Shown here one piece after another: positions 32,012 to 41,249 of a DNA stretch of 64,000 nt. The notes below the pieces were generated by a model, which did not search any database, was not told where the DNA came from, and saw only the letters and a list, made by a program, of their open reading frames with translations. Numbering within the stretch: the first letter of the stretch is position 1; every line of letters starts with the position of its first letter. The stretch spans positions 1 to 64,000 of the forward strand of contig NZ_AZRW02000003.1 of assembly GCF_000512695.2 (NCBI RefSeq), written 5' to 3'. The translations under genes were made by a program, and so were the position numbers. The stretch comes from Pseudomonas sp. QTF5. Lineage in GTDB: Bacteria; Pseudomonadota; Gammaproteobacteria; Pseudomonadales; Pseudomonadaceae.

Positions 32012-32499
32012 TGACTTCGATCTACGCACCACGTATTAAACAGCTGGGTATCAAACAACTGGTTCTAGGCCTTTCCCTGATTGGCATGGCCTGGCAGGTG
32101 TCCGCTCAAACCCAGGTGAATGACGCCTGGGTTCGCGCGACGGTGGCCGGCCAGCATTCGACCGGCGCCTTCATGACCCTTCAGGCCGACAGCGACAGCA
32201 AACTGCTCAGCGTGCAGTCGCCGGTCGCGAACACCGTGCAAATTCACCAATCCAGCATGAAAGACGATGTGATGAGCATGAGCCAGGTCGAGTCCGTCGC
32301 GCTGCCGGCCGGCAAACCGGTAAGCTTCGATCCCCATGGCTATCACATCATGCTGATGGACTTGACCGCCCAGGTTAAGGAAGGCGACAAAGTGCCCCTG
32401 ACCCTGACCGTGGAAAACGCCAAGGGCGAAAAAGAGACGATCAAGGTTGACGCCGAAGCTCGCGCGCTCGGCATGCAGGATCACAGCAAGATGCATTGA
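32011..32499 (+). CDS. Periplasmic copper chaperone PCuAC
   Basis: This is a 162-residue protein with an N-terminal signal peptide (LVLGLSLIGMAWQVSAQ). The cupredoxin-like domain has the exact PCuAC copper motif H-X10-M-X21-H-X-M, from IHQSSMKD through GYHIMLM. PCuAC hands Cu(I) to SCO and the CuA centre. The gene overlaps the SCO1 stop by one base. Conserved length and motif make this firm. A C-terminal DHSKMH tail adds extra potential metal ligands. Confidence 0.93.
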   Translation: MTSIYAPRIKQLGIKQLVLGLSLIGMAWQVSAQTQVNDAWVRATVAGQHSTGAFMTLQADSDSKLLSVQSPVANTVQIHQSSMKDDVMSMSQVESVALPAGKPVSFDPHGYHIMLMDLTAQVKEGDKVPLTLTVENAKGEKETIKVDAEARALGMQDHSKMH

Positions 32500-32674
32500 G
32501 AGGCTCAATCCCGGCCCGTCTGATCGCAGGTGTTGCTGTGGTGTTCGGAGAACCCTCAGCGACACTTCGTAAATAACGAATTATTGGTAAAGAATATTCG
32601 ATTTTTCTTCGCTGCAATCTCCCCGCTAGCATGACTCTGTCGGCTCCAGAATAAGTCCAGACAGGGAGAACGAC

Positions 32675-33646
32675 ATGCAACCCCTGAACATTGGTGAACT
32701 CTGGATGTGGTTCGCCTTCATCGTCTTCGTTCTTGCCATGCTGGCCGTGGATCTGTTTGTCTTCGGCGGTCGCAAGGCGCATCGGGTATCGGTGCGCGAG
32801 GCGTCGTGCTGGGTGATTACCTGGTGCGCGCTGGCACTGGCTTTCGCGGGATTGCTCTGGTGGTACTTGAATGGTGAGTTCGGGCCCGAGATCGCCCAAC
32901 GCAAAACCCTCGAATTCCTCACGGGCTATTTGATCGAGCAGTCGCTGTCGATCGACAACATGTTCGTCTTCGTGATGATTTTCAGCTACTTCGCCGTACC
33001 GCCAGAGTTGCAACGCCGAGTGTTGCTGTACGGTGTGCTTGGGGCAATCGTGATGCGTGGGGGGATGATTTTCGCCGGCGTGTGGCTGGTGTCGCAGTTC
33101 GCATGGCTGCTGTATGTGTTCGGTGTGTTCCTGATCATCAGCGGGATCAAGATGCTGGTATTCGCCCATCAGCCGCCTGACCTCGATAAAAACCCCTTGT
33201 TGCGCTGGATACACAGCCATCTGCGGGTCACCAACGGGTTTCATGGCGAGCTTTTTTTTGTAATGCAAAACAGTCGGTACTGGGCGACGCCGATGTTTCT
33301 GGTGCTGGTGCTGATCGAGGCCAGCGACCTGATGTTTGCGGTCGACAGCATCCCGGCGATCTTCGCCATCACCACCGATCCGTTCATTGTGTTCACGTCG
33401 AACATCTTCGCGATCATGGGCCTGCGTGCCCTGTACTTCCTGCTGGCCGACATGGCTGACCGCTTCCACCTGCTCAAATACGGTTTGGCGATCGTGCTGG
33501 TGTTCATTGGTGCCAAGATGACGCTGATGCCGTGGCTTCACATGCCGGTTGAATGGTCGCTGGCCGTTGTTGGCGGGATCATTCTGACTTCGGTGCTGTT
33601 GAGTCTGATCTTGACTCGCAAGGAGGATCAAATGCGATCCCTGTAG
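32675..33646 (+). CDS. TerC/Alx-family membrane protein
   Basis: This is a 323-residue inner-membrane protein with about nine hydrophobic segments. The family signature is the acidic intramembrane pair, EQSLSIDNMFVF near residue 88 and EASDLMFAVDSIPAI near 215. TerC/Alx proteins are linked to manganese export and to pH or tellurite resistance. GGGAG precedes the ATG by eight bases. Alx genes are often preceded by a yybP-ykoY manganese riboswitch, but I could not recognise one in the 175-bp upstream gap. The gene stands alone. Confidence 0.9.
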   Translation: MQPLNIGELWMWFAFIVFVLAMLAVDLFVFGGRKAHRVSVREASCWVITWCALALAFAGLLWWYLNGEFGPEIAQRKTLEFLTGYLIEQSLSIDNMFVFVMIFSYFAVPPELQRRVLLYGVLGAIVMRGGMIFAGVWLVSQFAWLLYVFGVFLIISGIKMLVFAHQPPDLDKNPLLRWIHSHLRVTNGFHGELFFVMQNSRYWATPMFLVLVLIEASDLMFAVDSIPAIFAITTDPFIVFTSNIFAIMGLRALYFLLADMADRFHLLKYGLAIVLVFIGAKMTLMPWLHMPVEWSLAVVGGIILTSVLLSLILTRKEDQMRSL

Positions 33647-33750
33647 CTGCCGAATGCGATCTTTTGTCGTATTCGCCTGCCCTCACCTGATAATCTGAGC
33701 GCCCTTGCCTGCATGTCTCTGATGGATCATCGGCGCGAAAAGACGCCTCG

Positions 33751-34719
33751 ATGATCACTTCATCCCTTTCAATCAAGACAACGGTGACTCTCTTGCTCAG
33801 CAGCACCCCTGCAATTGCCCGCGATATCGATGGCAAAACCATTTCTGCCAAGGTCCTCGACGAGGTCCGGGAAGAGGTTCTGGCCCTGGCCGGCCAGCAG
33901 ATCTATCCCGCCCTGGCGGTCGTGTTGGTCGGTGACGACCCGGCCAGCCACGTTTATGTGCGCAATAAACTGCTGCGCGCCAAGGAAGTCGGCATCCGCT
34001 CCCTTGAATACCGCCTGCCGGAAACCACCAGCCAGGCCCAGGTTCTGGAACTGATTGCGCAACTCAACGCCGACGCCACGGTGAACGGCATCCTGGTGCA
34101 ACTGCCCTTGCCGAACGCTATCGATGAACAGGCGGTGATCCATGCCATCGACCCAATCAAGGACGTGGACGGTTTTCATCGGGAAAACGTCGGCGGGCTG
34201 GTGCAAGGCATGGAGGTACTGACCCCCTGCACGCCTAGCGGCTGCATGCGTCTGCTGCACGAGACCTGCGGTGATGACTTGAGCGGCTTGCACGCGGTGG
34301 TCATCGGTCGTTCGAACATTGTCGGCAAACCGATGGCGACCTTGCTGTTGCAGGCCAACTGTTCGGTCAGCGTGGTGCACTCGCGCAGCGTCGATGCCCC
34401 CGCGTTGTGCCGGTTGGCGGACATCGTGGTCGCGGCGGTGGGCCGGCCAGAGTTGATCGACGCCAGTTGGCTCAAGCCTGGCGCAGTGGTGATCGATGTC
34501 GGCATCAACCGCATTTCCAGTGAGTCCGGCAACCGTCTGGTGGGCGATGTCGACTACGCCAGCGCCCGTACCGTCGCCCGTGCGATCACCCCGGTTCCCG
34601 GTGGCGTCGGGCCGATGACCATTGCCTATCTGCTGAAAAACACCCTGATCGCCAGCCAGTTGCAGCGCGCCGCGCAGGCCCGCGGGCAGCAGCCTGTGGA
34701 CGACCTGGCGTTGAACTGA
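33751..34719 (+). CDS. folD: Bifunctional methylenetetrahydrofolate dehydrogenase/cyclohydrolase FolD
   Basis: FolD interconverts 5,10-methylene-, methenyl- and 10-formyl-tetrahydrofolate with NADP+ in the cytoplasm. The 322-residue product has [17 protein letters not shown] (catalytic Tyr-x-x-x-Lys), [20 protein letters not shown], the NADP-loop [22 protein letters not shown] and [11 protein letters not shown]. The N-terminus has about 22 extra residues ([18 protein letters not shown]) compared with typical FolD, so a later start such as GTG 33784 is possible. It is not next to tig/clpP or tRNA genes, as housekeeping folD often is, and may be a second copy. Confidence 0.93.
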   Translation: MITSSLSIKTTVTLLLSSTPAIARDIDGKTISAKVLDEVREEVLALAGQQIYPALAVVLVGDDPASHVYVRNKLLRAKEVGIRSLEYRLPETTSQAQVLELIAQLNADATVNGILVQLPLPNAIDEQAVIHAIDPIKDVDGFHRENVGGLVQGMEVLTPCTPSGCMRLLHETCGDDLSGLHAVVIGRSNIVGKPMATLLLQANCSVSVVHSRSVDAPALCRLADIVVAAVGRPELIDASWLKPGAVVIDVGINRISSESGNRLVGDVDYASARTVARAITPVPGGVGPMTIAYLLKNTLIASQLQRAAQARGQQPVDDLALN

Positions 34720-34747
34720 ATACAACGCACAGTCAGTTAAGACGCGG

Positions 34748-34860
34748 GACCTGTGGGAGCGGCGGTGCGACGATTCGACTTGCCCGCGATGAGGGCGAGT
34801 CAGTCGATATTAATGTTGACTGATACACCGCTATCGCGGGCAAGCCCGCTCCCACAGGGA
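34748..34860. repeat. REP pair with an interrupted left arm
   Basis: The right arm is the standard CTATCGCGGGCAAGCCCGCT form. The left arm has GGGAGCGGCGGTGCGACG plus a few bases inserted before CTTGCCCGCGAT. The same composite left-arm form is, from memory, a known REP variant in this genus. Confidence 0.85.
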
Positions 34861-34912
34861 TTGTGCTCAACTGACTGGTGTTGGGCTGTGTCAGTCGGGC
34901 GTCGAAACCTGT

Positions 34913-35431
34913 TTATTTCCCGGCGTGCAGCACCTGTGCTTGCGGCATCGCCGAAGAGTGGTGGTTGAGAATCTTCCACTGACCGCCCACTTGCTCGTAG
35001 ACGAAGGTGTAACGGGCCTGCACCTGACGGGTCTTGCCATCGGCTTCGGTCAGGAAAAAGGTGTAGACGCCGCTGTCCATTGCGACATTGGCGCCCAATG
35101 GACGGATCTCACGGTAGTTGATCTGGCCCACCGGCTTGAGCGCCATGAAGTGATCGAAGTAGTCCTTGATCTGTGCCGGGGTGGTGCGCACCTGATTGGA
35201 AACCGTCGGCTGCAGCACGGCGTTCGGCGCGTACAGGTCGACCACGCTCTGAACATTGCCGCTCTTCAACGCGCTATTCCATTGATCAAACAGTGCGGCG
35301 ATTTCACGATCCTTCACGTTACCGGGCTGTTCGGCCACGCTGCTGTAAACGTAAGGCACTGCCTCCAACGCGTGGGCCAACGGGGCGGTCAGAGCGAACA
35401 ACAGGGCGATGGTTGAGGTCTTGAATTTCAT
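34913..35431 (-). CDS. Secreted SnoaL-like (SgcJ/EcaC-type) protein
   Basis: This is a 172-residue protein with a signal peptide (KTSTIALLFALTAPLAHA). A NTF2/SnoaL-like cone domain follows, with IAALFDQWNSALKSGNVQSV, VDLYAPNAVLQPTVS and the C-terminal YTFVYEQVGGQWKILNHHSS. Such domains hold small hydrophobic ligands, act as calcium/calmodulin-kinase association-type modules or work as isomerases. No substrate is evident. ATG 35431 is chosen because the longer reading adds an arginine-rich extension before the signal sequence. It is divergent from the histidine kinase gene. Confidence 0.83.
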   Translation of the reverse strand: MKFKTSTIALLFALTAPLAHALEAVPYVYSSVAEQPGNVKDREIAALFDQWNSALKSGNVQSVVDLYAPNAVLQPTVSNQVRTTPAQIKDYFDHFMALKPVGQINYREIRPLGANVAMDSGVYTFFLTEADGKTRQVQARYTFVYEQVGGQWKILNHHSSAMPQAQVLHAGK

Positions 35432-35595
35432 TGCGCTAATCCAATGGTGGTCGAGAGTTCTACTGTGCCGCTCGAAACGCCCCCCGCCATCGGCCAACCG
35501 GAGTCATTTGCCTATGCCATTCGGCAGATGGCGCCCTGCCCCGTTAACACGGTTTAATGACGCCCCTGCCCGAACGGGCGCGCCTGCGCCGGAAT

Positions 35596-36786
35596 ATGTC
35601 CATGCAAACCCCTGATCACGACCCCGGTAGCGCCCTGGCCATTCGCACCCAGTATCGGCAATCGCAAAGTCGCGCCGCGCGCTTGCGGTTGCTGGTGGAT
35701 ACCGGCCAGGAACTGACGCAACTGGTCCCCGAGGCCATGCGCCAACGCGTGCTGCAACGGGCCTGTGCCTTCCTCGCAATGGACCACGCGCTACTGCTGG
35801 AATGGGACGTGGATGCGCAGGTCAGGACCACCGCCAGTCATGGTAGCCGTGATCGTTTACACAGCCTCGAACACCTCGCCGATACCGCGATGCGCACCCC
35901 GCAATGGCAGGAACAGCCGAGCGCGGTTCTGCCTAATGTGCTGCGGGTGCCTTTGCGCGGTGGTGATGGCGCGGCCTTCGGTGCGTTGGTGCTGGCCAAC
36001 AGTGTCAGCATCAGTGCACCGGACACCGAGGACATCGAATCCCTGCAATTGCTCGCCACCCTCCTGGCCGCGCACCTGGAAAACCAGCGGTTGCTGGATG
36101 CACTGGTCGCCCGCGAGCGCACCATGTCCGATCTGGTGCATCGGCTGTTCAGGGCCCAGGAAGACGAACGCAAACGCATGGCTTACGACCTGCACGACGG
36201 CCTGGCACAAACCCTCGCCGGGCTGCATCAGCGCCTGCAAGGTTTTGCCGGTCGCTGCCCGCCACTGCCCGAGGAACTCGGTGCGGACTTACAGACGATT
36301 CTTGCACTGGCCCAGCATTGCGTCGGTGAAGGCCGGCAATTGATCAGCGGCCTGCGCCCGACCGTGCTTGACGATTTTGGCTTGCTGAAGGCGGTCGACA
36401 AAGAAGCGGATCGCCTGCGCGACGCCGGGATCAAAGTGAACTGGAGCACGCGTTGCGAAGCACGCTTGCCCAGCCAGGTGGAAATCGCCCTGTTCAGGAT
36501 TGCCCAGGAAGGAATCAACAACGTTCTCAAACATGCGCAGGCCAGCCACGTCGTCCTGGCGCTGGAATTGCACGAAGGGCAAGCCTCGCTACGAGTGGAC
36601 GATAACGGCAAAGGCTTTGCCATGGAACAACGGCTCGACACCTGCGGCACCCGGCATTTGGGGCTCGCCGCGATGCAAGAACGCGCAAGCCTGCTGGGCG
36701 GTGATTTCACCTGCGTCAGTCATGCGCATGGCGGAACGCAACTGCGCGCCACCGTCCCTTCTGACCTCAATGGAACAGCTCAATGA
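35596..36786 (+). CDS. GAF-domain sensor histidine kinase (HisKA_3, NarX/DesK type)
   Basis: This is a 396-residue soluble kinase. A GAF-like domain spans about 45-175, followed by the dimerisation/phosphoacceptor block ERKRMAYDLHDGLAQTLAGL with His near residue 200. An HATPase domain has IAQEGINNVLKHAQAS (N box), DDNGKGF and GTRHLGLAAMQERA. No membrane segments are visible, so it senses a cytoplasmic signal. Its stop overlaps the start of the NarL-type response regulator (ATGACTGA), its evident partner. Confidence 0.9.
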   Translation: MSMQTPDHDPGSALAIRTQYRQSQSRAARLRLLVDTGQELTQLVPEAMRQRVLQRACAFLAMDHALLLEWDVDAQVRTTASHGSRDRLHSLEHLADTAMRTPQWQEQPSAVLPNVLRVPLRGGDGAAFGALVLANSVSISAPDTEDIESLQLLATLLAAHLENQRLLDALVARERTMSDLVHRLFRAQEDERKRMAYDLHDGLAQTLAGLHQRLQGFAGRCPPLPEELGADLQTILALAQHCVGEGRQLISGLRPTVLDDFGLLKAVDKEADRLRDAGIKVNWSTRCEARLPSQVEIALFRIAQEGINNVLKHAQASHVVLALELHEGQASLRVDDNGKGFAMEQRLDTCGTRHLGLAAMQERASLLGGDFTCVSHAHGGTQLRATVPSDLNGTAQ

Positions 36787-37436
36787 CTGAAGTTTTACGT
36801 CTGGTTCTGGCGGACGATCATGAGGTCACCCGAACCGGTTTCGTCGCGCTGCTGGCGGGCCATCCACAATTCGAAGTAGTCGGCCAGGCCCGCGATGGCC
36901 AGGAAGCGGTGGACGTGTGCGAGCGCCTGCTGCCCGACATCGTCATCCTCGACATTCGCATGCCCGTGCTCAACGGACTGGGTGCGGCGCGAATTCTGCA
37001 GCAGCGCCTGCCGGCCCTGAAAGTGGTGATCTTCACCATGGACGACAGCCCGGATCACCTGGAAGCGGCGATGAATGCCGGCGCCGTGGGCTACCTGCTC
37101 AAAGACGCCAGCCGCGATGAAGTGATCAACGCCCTGCAACGCGTCGCTGCGGGTGAGGAAGCCCTCAATAGCGCGGTCAGCGCCCGTTTGCTGCGGCGCA
37201 TGACCGACCGCAACGCCAGTGGTGCCGCGCCTGCCGAAACCTTGACCGCCCGCGAACGCCAGGTCCTCGGGCTGGTGGCCGGCGGTTGCAGCAATCGTGA
37301 AATCGGCGAAGAACTCGGCATCACTACGGGTACGGCCAAGGCCCACGTGGAGCGGGTCATCGGCAAACTCGGCGCCGCCGACCGAACCCAGGCCGCTGTC
37401 CGTGGCATCGCCCTGGGTCTGGTGAGCCAGTCATGA
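36783..37436 (+). CDS. NarL/FixJ-type response regulator
   Basis: This is a 217-residue regulator. The receiver domain has DDHEVTRTGF at the acidic pocket, the phosphoacceptor Asp57 in IVILDIRMPVLNG, and the conserved Lys in YLLKDASRDE. A LuxR-type helix-turn-helix covers about 150-205 (LTARERQVLGLVAGG, SNREIGEELGITTGTAKAHV). It overlaps the kinase gene upstream and the hybrid kinase downstream (ATGA). The target genes are unknown. Confidence 0.92.
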   Translation: MTEVLRLVLADDHEVTRTGFVALLAGHPQFEVVGQARDGQEAVDVCERLLPDIVILDIRMPVLNGLGAARILQQRLPALKVVIFTMDDSPDHLEAAMNAGAVGYLLKDASRDEVINALQRVAAGEEALNSAVSARLLRRMTDRNASGAAPAETLTARERQVLGLVAGGCSNREIGEELGITTGTAKAHVERVIGKLGAADRTQAAVRGIALGLVSQS

Positions 37437-39760
37437 AGGTTTCAAACGCTCGCCGTTGGGCCGATCTGCCATTACGAGGCAAAGCCCTCGTGGTGATTTC
37501 CCTGCCGTTGGTGATCCTGATGCTCTCGCTGGTGCTGATCTACATCACTGAGCGTCAGACCGCACGCGCGGAAGAGGACGTACGCCGTGTGCTGCTGGTG
37601 CAAGGCGATATTCAGGCCGTGCACACGCTGCTCGCCGAGGCCGCCGCCAGCGTGCGCGGTTATCTGCTGACTCGTCGCGAGGATTTCCTGCCGGGTTATC
37701 GACAAGCCAAGCCCTTGATCGAATCGGCCCTGCGCCGACTCGACAGCAATGTTCGCGACGTGCGGGTGCGCAAACATCTGGAGGCGATCACACCGTTGAT
37801 CGAGACCAAGGTCCAGGGCCTGGTTGAACTGCTCGATGATCGAAGCGCCACGCCCGAGTCGATCACCACGATCCTGATCAACAACAAGCACATCCTCGAC
37901 GAATTGCGCGAACGCATCAGCGCCATGCGCACCCTTGAAGACACGCTGCTGGCCGAGCGCACCGCGGCGGCCGCCTCCACTCGCCAACGCTTGTTGTTCT
38001 CCACTCTGCTGGCCGCGGCTTGCGGGTTGTTTGGCGCTATTGTGGCGGTGCTGTTTCTGTCCAAGGGCATCGTCGCCCGGGTCAAACAGGTTCAGGGCAA
38101 CGCACAACGGCTGGCACTCGGTCAGCCGTTGTTGCCGCAACCGCCAGAGAACGATGAGATTGGTCAGTTGGGCACACGCCTGGTCGAGGCTGGGTTGTTG
38201 CTGGCCGAACGTGAACGAGCCTTGCGCGACAACGAAGAACGCTTGCGGCTGATCATTGACGGGGTGAAGGACTACGGTATTTTCGCCCTCGACACACAGG
38301 GCTTCGTCACTAGTTGGAATGCGGGCGCCGAACGGATCAAGGGCTACACGGAACAGGAGATCGTCGGCCAGCACTTCTCGGTGTTTTATCTGTCGCAAGA
38401 GTGCCCGCAGCATCCCGACATGGCGCTACGCGAGGCCACTCGCGATGGTCATTACATGGAAGAGGCCTGGCGTTGTCGCAAGGATGGCAGCCGCTTCTGG
38501 GCCAGTGTGGTGATTACCGCGCAATACGACAGCAGTGGCGCCCTGCGCGGATTCTCCAAGATCACCCGCGACATCACCGACCGCCGTGCCGCCGAGATCG
38601 CGCTGAGCACCGCACGCGAAGAGGCCGAACGCGCCAGCCGCGCCAAAAGCGAATTCCTGTCGCGCATGAGCCACGAACTGCGTACCCCGCTCAACTCCAT
38701 TCTCGGCTTCGCACAACTGCTGGACATGGACTCGCCCAAGGGACAGCGGGCGCAGATCGGTCACATCCTGCGGGCCGGACAACACCTGCTGACCCTGATC
38801 AACGAAGTGCTGGACATCGCCAAGATCGAAGCCGGGCGCCTGCCATTGAATGTCGAAGCGGTGCCCCTGGCGGTGGTGCTGCAAGAAGCCCTGACGCTGG
38901 TATCCCCTATGGCTTGCGACGCGGGCATTCAGCTGGTTGAACTGCCTATGCTGGCCGCCGACGGCGGGATCGTCGCCGATCGGCAACGTTTGGTTCAGGT
39001 GCTGCTGAACTTGTTATCCAACGCGATCAAATACAACCGGCCTAAAGGCCAGGTACACATCGAAGTCAGGGTCATTCAACAGCGAATTGCCGTGTCGGTC
39101 TGCGATACCGGCAAGGGCATTGCGGCCGATCGACTGGATCAACTGTTCAAGCCGTTCGAGCGCCTGGAGAGCGATCCGAATGTGGAAGGCACCGGCCTGG
39201 GTCTGGCCTTGAGCAAGAGTCTGCTGGAAATGATGAACGGCAGCCTGACCGTCCAAAGCCAGCCCGGCGCAGGCTCCAGTTTCACCCTGGAGCTGCCCTT
39301 CGAGCGCCTGCAGCCAGCCGCCGAGCCACTTGTTGCACGAATCAACCACCCAACGGTCGCCGCCGCCCTCACCGTCCCCGATTATCAGGGCAAAGTGCTG
39401 TGCATCGAAGACAATCTCTCCAGCCTGGCCCTGATCGAAACCCTGCTGCAACGACGGCCGCACATCCAATTGCTTTCAAGCATGCAGGGGCAAATGGGTC
39501 TGGATCTGGCCCGTCAACACGCGCCGCAACTGATTTTGCTCGACGTGGCGCTGCCGGATCTGGATGGTTTCAATGTACTGCAACGCTTGCGCCAGTCTTC
39601 CATCACCCGCGCCATTCCAGTGCTGATGATCACCGCCGATGCCAGCGACCTCACTCACCTGGCCTTGCTGGAAGCGGGAGCGACCGCAGTGCTGACCAAG
39701 CCGATTCACATTCCTTCATTCCTCGCCCATCTTGACCAGTATCTACCGGAGCCCGCGTGA
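37433..39760 (+). CDS. CHASE3-HAMP-PAS hybrid histidine kinase
   Basis: This is a 775-residue membrane sensor. A first membrane helix (LVVISLPLVILMLSLVLIYI) is followed by a CHASE3 periplasmic domain (about 45-180, with SVRGYLLTRREDFL). A second helix sits near 187-212, then HAMP (about 213-265) and PAS (about 268-390, with SWNAGAERIKGYTEQEIVG). HisKA has His near 414 (MSHELRTPLNSILGFA), the HATPase domain covers about 520-625 (NLLSNAIKYN, GTGLGLALSKSLLEMM), and a C-terminal receiver has Asp near 704 (LILLDVALPDLDGF). It overlaps both neighbours by four bases. The attached receiver plus the following single-domain regulator suggest a phosphorelay. Confidence 0.92.
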   Translation: MKVSNARRWADLPLRGKALVVISLPLVILMLSLVLIYITERQTARAEEDVRRVLLVQGDIQAVHTLLAEAAASVRGYLLTRREDFLPGYRQAKPLIESALRRLDSNVRDVRVRKHLEAITPLIETKVQGLVELLDDRSATPESITTILINNKHILDELRERISAMRTLEDTLLAERTAAAASTRQRLLFSTLLAAACGLFGAIVAVLFLSKGIVARVKQVQGNAQRLALGQPLLPQPPENDEIGQLGTRLVEAGLLLAERERALRDNEERLRLIIDGVKDYGIFALDTQGFVTSWNAGAERIKGYTEQEIVGQHFSVFYLSQECPQHPDMALREATRDGHYMEEAWRCRKDGSRFWASVVITAQYDSSGALRGFSKITRDITDRRAAEIALSTAREEAERASRAKSEFLSRMSHELRTPLNSILGFAQLLDMDSPKGQRAQIGHILRAGQHLLTLINEVLDIAKIEAGRLPLNVEAVPLAVVLQEALTLVSPMACDAGIQLVELPMLAADGGIVADRQRLVQVLLNLLSNAIKYNRPKGQVHIEVRVIQQRIAVSVCDTGKGIAADRLDQLFKPFERLESDPNVEGTGLGLALSKSLLEMMNGSLTVQSQPGAGSSFTLELPFERLQPAAEPLVARINHPTVAAALTVPDYQGKVLCIEDNLSSLALIETLLQRRPHIQLLSSMQGQMGLDLARQHAPQLILLDVALPDLDGFNVLQRLRQSSITRAIPVLMITADASDLTHLALLEAGATAVLTKPIHIPSFLAHLDQYLPEPA

Positions 39761-40221
39761 ACACCGACCTGCGTATTCTGATCATCGACGATCAACGGCC
39801 CAACCTCGACTTGATGGAGCAATTGCTTGTCCGCGAAGGGCTGACCAACGTACTGAGCAGCACCCAGCCGCTGCGAACCCTGGACCTGTTCAACAGCTTC
39901 GAGCCTGACCTGGTGATTCTTGACCTGCATATGCCGGAGTTCGATGGCTTTGCCGTACTGGAACAACTCAACCGGCGCATCCCGGCCGGCGAATACCTGC
40001 CGATCCTCGTGCTCACCGCCGACGCCACCCGCGATACCCGACTGCGCGCGCTGGCTCTGGGCGCCAAAGACTTCATCAGCAAGCCACTGGATGCCCTGGA
40101 AACCATGCTGCGCGTCTGGAACCTGCTTGAAACCCGCGCACTTTATAAAGCCTTGCGCACCTTGGTCCCGGCAGATCAGATCGAGTTGCTGCGCCAGTTA
40201 AAGCCGCACCCAGTTAGCTGA
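39757..40221 (+). CDS. Single-domain response regulator
   Basis: This is a 154-residue protein starting at GTG 39757, overlapping the hybrid kinase stop. The receiver domain covers residues 4-120: IIDDQRPNLDLME, phosphoacceptor Asp56 in LVILDLHMPEFDG, the Thr of VLTADATRD, and Lys in FISKPLDALET. The short C-terminal helix (about 122-150) has no DNA-binding or enzymatic signature. It may pass phosphoryl groups or act by protein binding. Its end overlaps the convergent phaG gene by 24 bases. Confidence 0.9.
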   Translation: MNTDLRILIIDDQRPNLDLMEQLLVREGLTNVLSSTQPLRTLDLFNSFEPDLVILDLHMPEFDGFAVLEQLNRRIPAGEYLPILVLTADATRDTRLRALALGAKDFISKPLDALETMLRVWNLLETRALYKALRTLVPADQIELLRQLKPHPVS

Positions 40222-41115
40222 CTGAAGGGGCGGAATCACTGACGCTTTGCTACTGAATGTCAGGTCACGGGGCTGGCTCGGTATTTTGGCGACCGGTTGC
40301 AGAAAGCCCAGCAAGGCCTGCTGGGTGTCATTCCAGGCCGTCGGGTGTTCCATATCAAGGAAGTGCCCGGCGTTTTTGATGGTATGAAACTGAGCCTGAC
40401 GGGAATGAGCTGCAAAAAGACGGGCGTCTTCCGCCGAGGTGTACTCATCCCGTTCGCCGTTGATAAACAGCAGTGGAACTTCGATGGCATCGGCACAGGA
40501 AACGTAGCAGTGAGTGTCCTGGGTCAGCACCTCATTGACGTGAAAATGCATCTGCCGGTATTCGTGTTCGTCCAGGCTGCTGACATGGCGTTCATTGAAA
40601 CGCTTGAACAGCGATGGCAAGTGCTTGCCGATGGTGCTGTTGATCAAGCGTCCGACATTACGCCGGTCGCACGCGTGGAGAAAATGCCGGCCGCTCTCGA
40701 GATAATCGCGCATCGGCGTATTGATTCGCGCGGCGAAGGAACTGATTACCGCCTTTTCGATTCGCTGCGGCCGCTGCGCCAGTGCCAATAAGGTCGCCGC
40801 CCCGCCCCAGGAAAATGACAGCACATGCTGCGCGCGAAAGTGCTCGATCAACTCCAGCAGAATTGCGGCCTCGTCTTCCTTGCGGATCGGTTGGTCATGC
40901 TGGTTGTGTTGTTTCGATTGACCGGCGTAGGGCTGATCGTAGAGGACCACATTGAAGCGTGGCCGCAGGTAACGCACCGTTTGAGCAAAGGATGCGGTCG
41001 TTGCCAGTGAGCCATTGACCAGAATAATGGTCTTGTCGGCGGTGGCGTTGAGATAATGCTCGGTATAAACCTTGTACTTCTTACCAATCTCGACGATCGC
41101 AGTTTTCAGCATCAT
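40198..41115 (-). CDS. phaG: 3-hydroxyacyl-ACP thioesterase/transacylase PhaG
   Basis: This is a 305-residue alpha/beta hydrolase very like Pseudomonas PhaG, which diverts (R)-3-hydroxyacyl-ACP from fatty-acid synthesis to polyhydroxyalkanoate precursors. RhlA is a close relative. Recognised blocks are IILVNGSLATTASFAQTVR, VLYDQPYAGQSKQHN, the nucleophile elbow SFSWGGAATLLALA, RDYLESG, LPSLFKRFNERHVSSLDEHE, INGERDEYTSAEDARLF (acid) and AGHFLDMEHP (His). The Ser-Asp-His triad is intact. The sequence favours PhaG over RhlA through SLFKRFN and HVSSLD. No rhlB or pha synthase is adjacent. Confidence 0.9.
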   Translation of the reverse strand: MMLKTAIVEIGKKYKVYTEHYLNATADKTIILVNGSLATTASFAQTVRYLRPRFNVVLYDQPYAGQSKQHNQHDQPIRKEDEAAILLELIEHFRAQHVLSFSWGGAATLLALAQRPQRIEKAVISSFAARINTPMRDYLESGRHFLHACDRRNVGRLINSTIGKHLPSLFKRFNERHVSSLDEHEYRQMHFHVNEVLTQDTHCYVSCADAIEVPLLFINGERDEYTSAEDARLFAAHSRQAQFHTIKNAGHFLDMEHPTAWNDTQQALLGFLQPVAKIPSQPRDLTFSSKASVIPPLQSANWVRL

Positions 41116-41249
41116 TTCATTCTATTCCTTGAACAAATTGGGTCAACACACAGCCTGAATGACTATCCGGCTTCCTCCGGGCAAGCCTGACAGCAAGAAC
41201 CAGCGACAACGGTACAAGGGCGCTGAGATGAACGCCATGACTAGTAAGT

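Noticed and set aside
32500..32674. yybP-ykoY manganese riboswitch before the TerC/Alx gene
   Set aside because: I looked for the conserved core and could not recognise it in this 175-bp gap.
37472..38413. 313-residue minus-strand frame opposite the hybrid kinase
   Set aside because: It is a glutamine/histidine-rich shadow of a high-GC gene with no family features. The plus-strand kinase domains are clear.
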